From Deltaproteobacteria bacterium (GTDB lineage Bacteria; Desulfobacterota; Binatia; Binatales; Binataceae): a DNA stretch of 7,580 nt. Position 1 is the first letter of the stretch; every line of letters begins with the position of its first letter. Position numbers and translations under genes: made by a program. The DNA is taken from NCBI GenBank assembly GCA_021780585.1, contig JAJXYM010000271.1, positions 1 through 7,580 of the forward strand, read 5' to 3'. The notes under the pieces are model-generated. The model was not told where the DNA came from. It saw only the letters and a list, made by a program, of their open reading frames with translations, and ran no database searches. Shown piece after piece: positions 5,313-7,580 of the stretch.

Positions 5313-6002
5313 ATGGAGCCGGCAACTGAAATCTCATTTTGGGCGGTGTTGTTCGTCGGCGGTCATCTGGCGATTTCGTCGCGCGCGATCCGGCCGCGGC
5401 TGATCGCGACGGTCGGCGAACAACCCTATCGCGGCGTTTACTCCCTGGTCTCGCTCGGGACGTTCATCCCACTGACGATCGCGTTTGCGCGCCACAAGCA
5501 CGCGGGCGCGATGCTCTGGTATGCGCGCGACTTCGCGGCGGCGCGGGTGCTGGTATGGGCGGCGATGGCGATCGCGCTCATCATGATCGCCGCCGGCGTG
5601 GTCAGGCCGAGTCCCAGCGCGATGGTCGGGCGGCCGGAAAGCACGCCGCGCGGGATGCAAAAAATCACACGCCATCCATCCTTTGTCGGACTGAGTCTGT
5701 TCGGCCTCGCTCATCTGCTGATGAACGGATGGGTGGGCGACCTGTGGTTTTTCGGCAGCTTTCCGGCGTTGGGAATCCTCGGCGGGATTCATCAGGATCG
5801 GCGCAAGCTCGTCGAACTGGGCGAGAGCTATCGCGAGTTCAAAACGGCCACTTCATTTTTCCCGGGCCTTGCGCTAATCGACGGACGCCAGCGGCTCGCG
5901 CGCGCGGAAATTCCATGGCTCGCGATCGTCATCGGCCTTGCGCTGACCATGGCGCTGATCATCGTTCATCCGCGTTGGTTCGGCGGATCGCCGCTGGGAT
6001 AA
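5313..6002 (+). CDS. NnrU-family multi-pass inner-membrane protein
   Basis: This 229-aa integral membrane protein belongs to the NnrU family, named for a gene near nitric-oxide reductase genes in denitrifiers and of unproven biochemical function. Family features are the N-terminal FVGGHLAISS segment with following RPRLIATVGEQPYRGVYSL (about 14-45), the central ITRHPSF motif (118-124), and the YREFKTATSFFP stretch (173-184). Hydrophobic spans are visible at about 7-22, 41-58, 76-96, 123-158 (probably two helices) and 202-218, so five to six membrane helices. Length is in the family range. The ATG at 5313 has no recognisable Shine-Dalgarno sequence, but the family's conserved N-terminal helix begins right after it, so the start is reasonable. 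It is divergent from the sigma factor (about 150-170 bp apart) and ends only 10 bp from the convergent tatD stop. No nitrogen-oxide genes are in the window, so a denitrification role is not supported here. Confidence 0.88.
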   Translation: MEPATEISFWAVLFVGGHLAISSRAIRPRLIATVGEQPYRGVYSLVSLGTFIPLTIAFARHKHAGAMLWYARDFAAARVLVWAAMAIALIMIAAGVVRPSPSAMVGRPESTPRGMQKITRHPSFVGLSLFGLAHLLMNGWVGDLWFFGSFPALGILGGIHQDRRKLVELGESYREFKTATSFFPGLALIDGRQRLARAEIPWLAIVIGLALTMALIIVHPRWFGGSPLG

Positions 6003-6012
6003 ACCGGCGCGA

Positions 6013-6798
6013 TCACGCGGCAGGAACCCGGAACAGGCGGGCGGCGTTTTCGGCGATTTCTCCGGCAAGCGTCGCGAGAGCGGTTTCCCTCACGCGCGCA
6101 AGGACTTCGAGCGTGCGCGCGACGAAAGCGGGTTCGTTGACGCGGCCGCGATACGGCTCCGGCGCAAGATACGGGCTGTCGGTTTCGACCAGCGCGCGGT
6201 CGCCCGGCACGACGCGCGCGGCCGCGCGCAGCGCGGCGGCGTTTTTGAAGGTCAGAATTCCGGAAAACGAAATATAAAAGCCTAGCGCCAGAAATTCGCG
6301 CGCCGCCGCCGCGTCGCCGGTAAAACAATGGATCACGCCGCCGCGCGGAGGCATCGCGGACTCGCGCACGATTTCGACCATGCGCGCCTCGGCCGCGCGG
6401 CAATGGATCACGATCGGACGATCGAGCTCGGCGGCCAGCTCCAGATGGCGCCGCAGCGCGGCTTCCTGCGCCTCGCGCGGCGAATGCAAATAATGGAAAT
6501 CGAGGCCGGTCTCGCCGATCGCGACGACCCGCGGCGATCGCGCCAGTTCGCGCAACTCATCGAAACGATGCGCGTCGGCGCCGCTCGCGTCATGTGGATG
6601 GACGCCAACGGCGGCAAATACGTCGGGATAACGCTCGGCGATCGCGACCGTCGCGCGGTCGGTTTCGATCGTCCCGATCGCCCCGACCGAGACCATCCAT
6701 CGCACGCCCACGACTCGCGCGCGTTCGACGATGGCGTCGGCGTCGGCGCGCAATTTCGGGTCCGCCAGATGGCAATGCGTATCGACCAGCGGCGTCAT
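6013..6798 (-). CDS. tatD: TatD family metal-dependent deoxyribonuclease
   Basis: This is a complete 261-aa TatD-type hydrolase with a TIM-barrel fold. Family members are metal-dependent 3'-5' exonucleases acting on DNA, involved in DNA repair or degradation in the cytoplasm; the name comes from the tat operon of E. coli, but the protein is not part of the export machinery. The metal-site residues are all present: DTHCH with His8 and His10, GETGLDFHY with Glu96, IHCRA with His132, IHCFTGD with His157, and ETDSPYLAP with Asp207. The NEPAFV segment (221-226) is also typical. The gene follows metG by 34 bp on the same strand, a common arrangement in bacteria, so the two are probably co-transcribed. 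No clear Shine-Dalgarno sequence precedes the ATG, but the start sits directly before the first metal motif, as expected. The 3' end is 10 bp from the convergent NnrU-family gene. Confidence 0.95.
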   Translation of the reverse strand: MTPLVDTHCHLADPKLRADADAIVERARVVGVRWMVSVGAIGTIETDRATVAIAERYPDVFAAVGVHPHDASGADAHRFDELRELARSPRVVAIGETGLDFHYLHSPREAQEAALRRHLELAAELDRPIVIHCRAAEARMVEIVRESAMPPRGGVIHCFTGDAAAAREFLALGFYISFSGILTFKNAAALRAAARVVPGDRALVETDSPYLAPEPYRGRVNEPAFVARTLEVLARVRETALATLAGEIAENAARLFRVPAA

Positions 6799-6832
6799 CG
6801 CGATACGGATAAGATTCGGTCGCGCGGTGGAA

Positions 6833-7580
6833 TCACGCGGATTTGGGCTTTTCGATGCGCGGAAAGAGCGCGACCGGCGGATTCACCTTATGGCCGATTC
6901 CGATTCCCTGGCCGAACGGTTTGCGCGCGGTTTCCGCGTTGACGTTGAGCATCGCGAGGATCTTTTGCGACGTGACCGGCATAAACGGTTCGAGCGTGTC
7001 GCCGATTACGCGCAGCGCCTCGACCAGATTGGCGAGAATCGCCGCAACGCGCGGCAGATTCGCGGGATCCTTGGCGAGCGTGAACGGCGCCGTCGCGGTG
7101 ACATAGCCATTCGTGGCGTCGAGGAAATCCCAGATCGACTCAAGCGCGCCTTTGAAGGATAGTTCCTCCACAAGCGCATTCACTCGATCGCGGATGCCGT
7201 CGAAAATTGACGGAAACGACGCGTCATTCATTACCCACGGCAGCAGGATTGCGGCGACGTTCGCTCTGAGGCCAGTGAGTTTTGGCGGCGAGAAACCCGG
7301 CGGCGGCAACCACGGGTCATTTAATCCAGCGTTCACTTCACCGCCGAAATAGCGCTGCGCCATCGAAAGCACGCGGCTGACCAGATTGCCCAAGTTATTC
7401 GCCAGATCGGCGTTGTAGCGTTCGATCAGCCGCTCTTCGGAAAAGTCGCCGTCGAGTCCATAGACCACTTCGCGCATCACGAAGTATCTCAGCACGTCGG
7501 GACCGAAAGTTGTTTCGTAGTACAGCGGATCGCGCACGTTGCCCGAACTTTTCGACATCCGCGAACCGCCGAAATTAAGC
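6833..7580 (-). CDS. metG: Methionyl-tRNA synthetase, C-terminal part (cut by window edge)
   Basis: The reading frame stays open to the right edge, so this is the 3' portion of a class I methionyl-tRNA synthetase, which charges tRNA-Met in the cytoplasm. Just inside the edge is the ATP-binding signature in the form RMSKSSGNV, the KMSKS loop, followed by DVLRYFVMRE, the stem-contact region, and the all-helical anticodon-binding domain starting at ERYNADLANNLGNLVSR. The catalytic Rossmann domain with its HIGH motif lies outside the window. The protein ends in LFPRIEKPKSA, with no C-terminal tRNA-binding (EMAP/Trbp111) domain. The ATG at 7556-7558 is an internal Met of the KMSKS loop, not the start. 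Two oddities: the anticodon-contact APW motif reads APF (codon 7082-7084), and the stretch between RYFGG and the FKGALE helix looks longer than usual. tatD follows after 34 bp. Confidence 0.95.
   Translation of the reverse strand, partial: LNFGGSRMSKSSGNVRDPLYYETTFGPDVLRYFVMREVVYGLDGDFSEERLIERYNADLANNLGNLVSRVLSMAQRYFGGEVNAGLNDPWLPPPGFSPPKLTGLRANVAAILLPWVMNDASFPSIFDGIRDRVNALVEELSFKGALESIWDFLDATNGYVTATAPFTLAKDPANLPRVAAILANLVEALRVIGDTLEPFMPVTSQKILAMLNVNAETARKPFGQGIGIGHKVNPPVALFPRIEKPKSA

Noticed and set aside
5981..5993. CGGCG/CGCCG hairpin at the end of the NnrU-family gene
   Set aside because: A 5-bp GC stem inside coding sequence is expected by chance here, and no T-run follows.
1..7580. CRISPR array, tRNA/rRNA genes, insertion sequences or phage genes
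   Set aside because: I found no regularly spaced direct repeats, no cloverleaf-like or rRNA-like stretches, and no transposase, integrase or phage motifs on either strand.

Overview
This is a GC-rich window (roughly two thirds G+C by eye) from a bacterial chromosome. It carries eight protein-coding genes with short gaps and no RNA genes, insertion sequences, phage genes or CRISPR array that I can see. The metG-tatD order, the Gram-negative-type lipoprotein signal and the HpaB-like/cyclase pair suggest an uncultured soil or aquatic Gram-negative lineage (deltaproteobacterial or Binatota-like). That placement is a low-confidence inference, because no rRNA or clade-specific marker is present.

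Layout, left to right. (1) 12-1607 (-): an HpaB-type flavin-dependent monooxygenase/hydroxylase. It is divergent, across a 194-bp intergenic region, from (2) 1802-2599 (+): an exported metal-dependent hydrolase of the cyclase/kynurenine-formamidase family. (3) 2810-3157 and (4) 3310-3657 (+): tandem paralogous glycine-zipper proteins of identical length (115 aa). The first has a plain signal peptide and the second a lipoprotein signal. (5) 3764-4633 (-) and (6) 4638-5144 (-): a two-gene unit in which an ECF sigma factor is followed after 4 bp by an O6-alkylguanine-DNA methyltransferase with an Ada-type four-cysteine zinc domain fused at its C-terminus. (7) 5313-6002 (+): a multi-pass NnrU-family membrane protein, divergent from the sigma gene. 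(8) 6013-6798 (-): tatD, a metal-dependent DNase, and (9) 6833-7580 (-): the 3' part of metG, methionyl-tRNA synthetase, cut by the window edge and lying upstream of tatD in the same transcription unit.

The most unusual element is the sigma/methyltransferase unit. Its methyltransferase carries the two alkyl-acceptor modules of Ada in reversed order and without the AraC DNA-binding part, next to a sigma factor that could supply the missing transcriptional output. This is a plausible alternative wiring of an alkylation-damage response, and it is inference from architecture and context. The tandem glycine-zipper pair and a strong excess of the palindrome CGATCG across the window are the next most notable observations. 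The remaining genes look ordinary.
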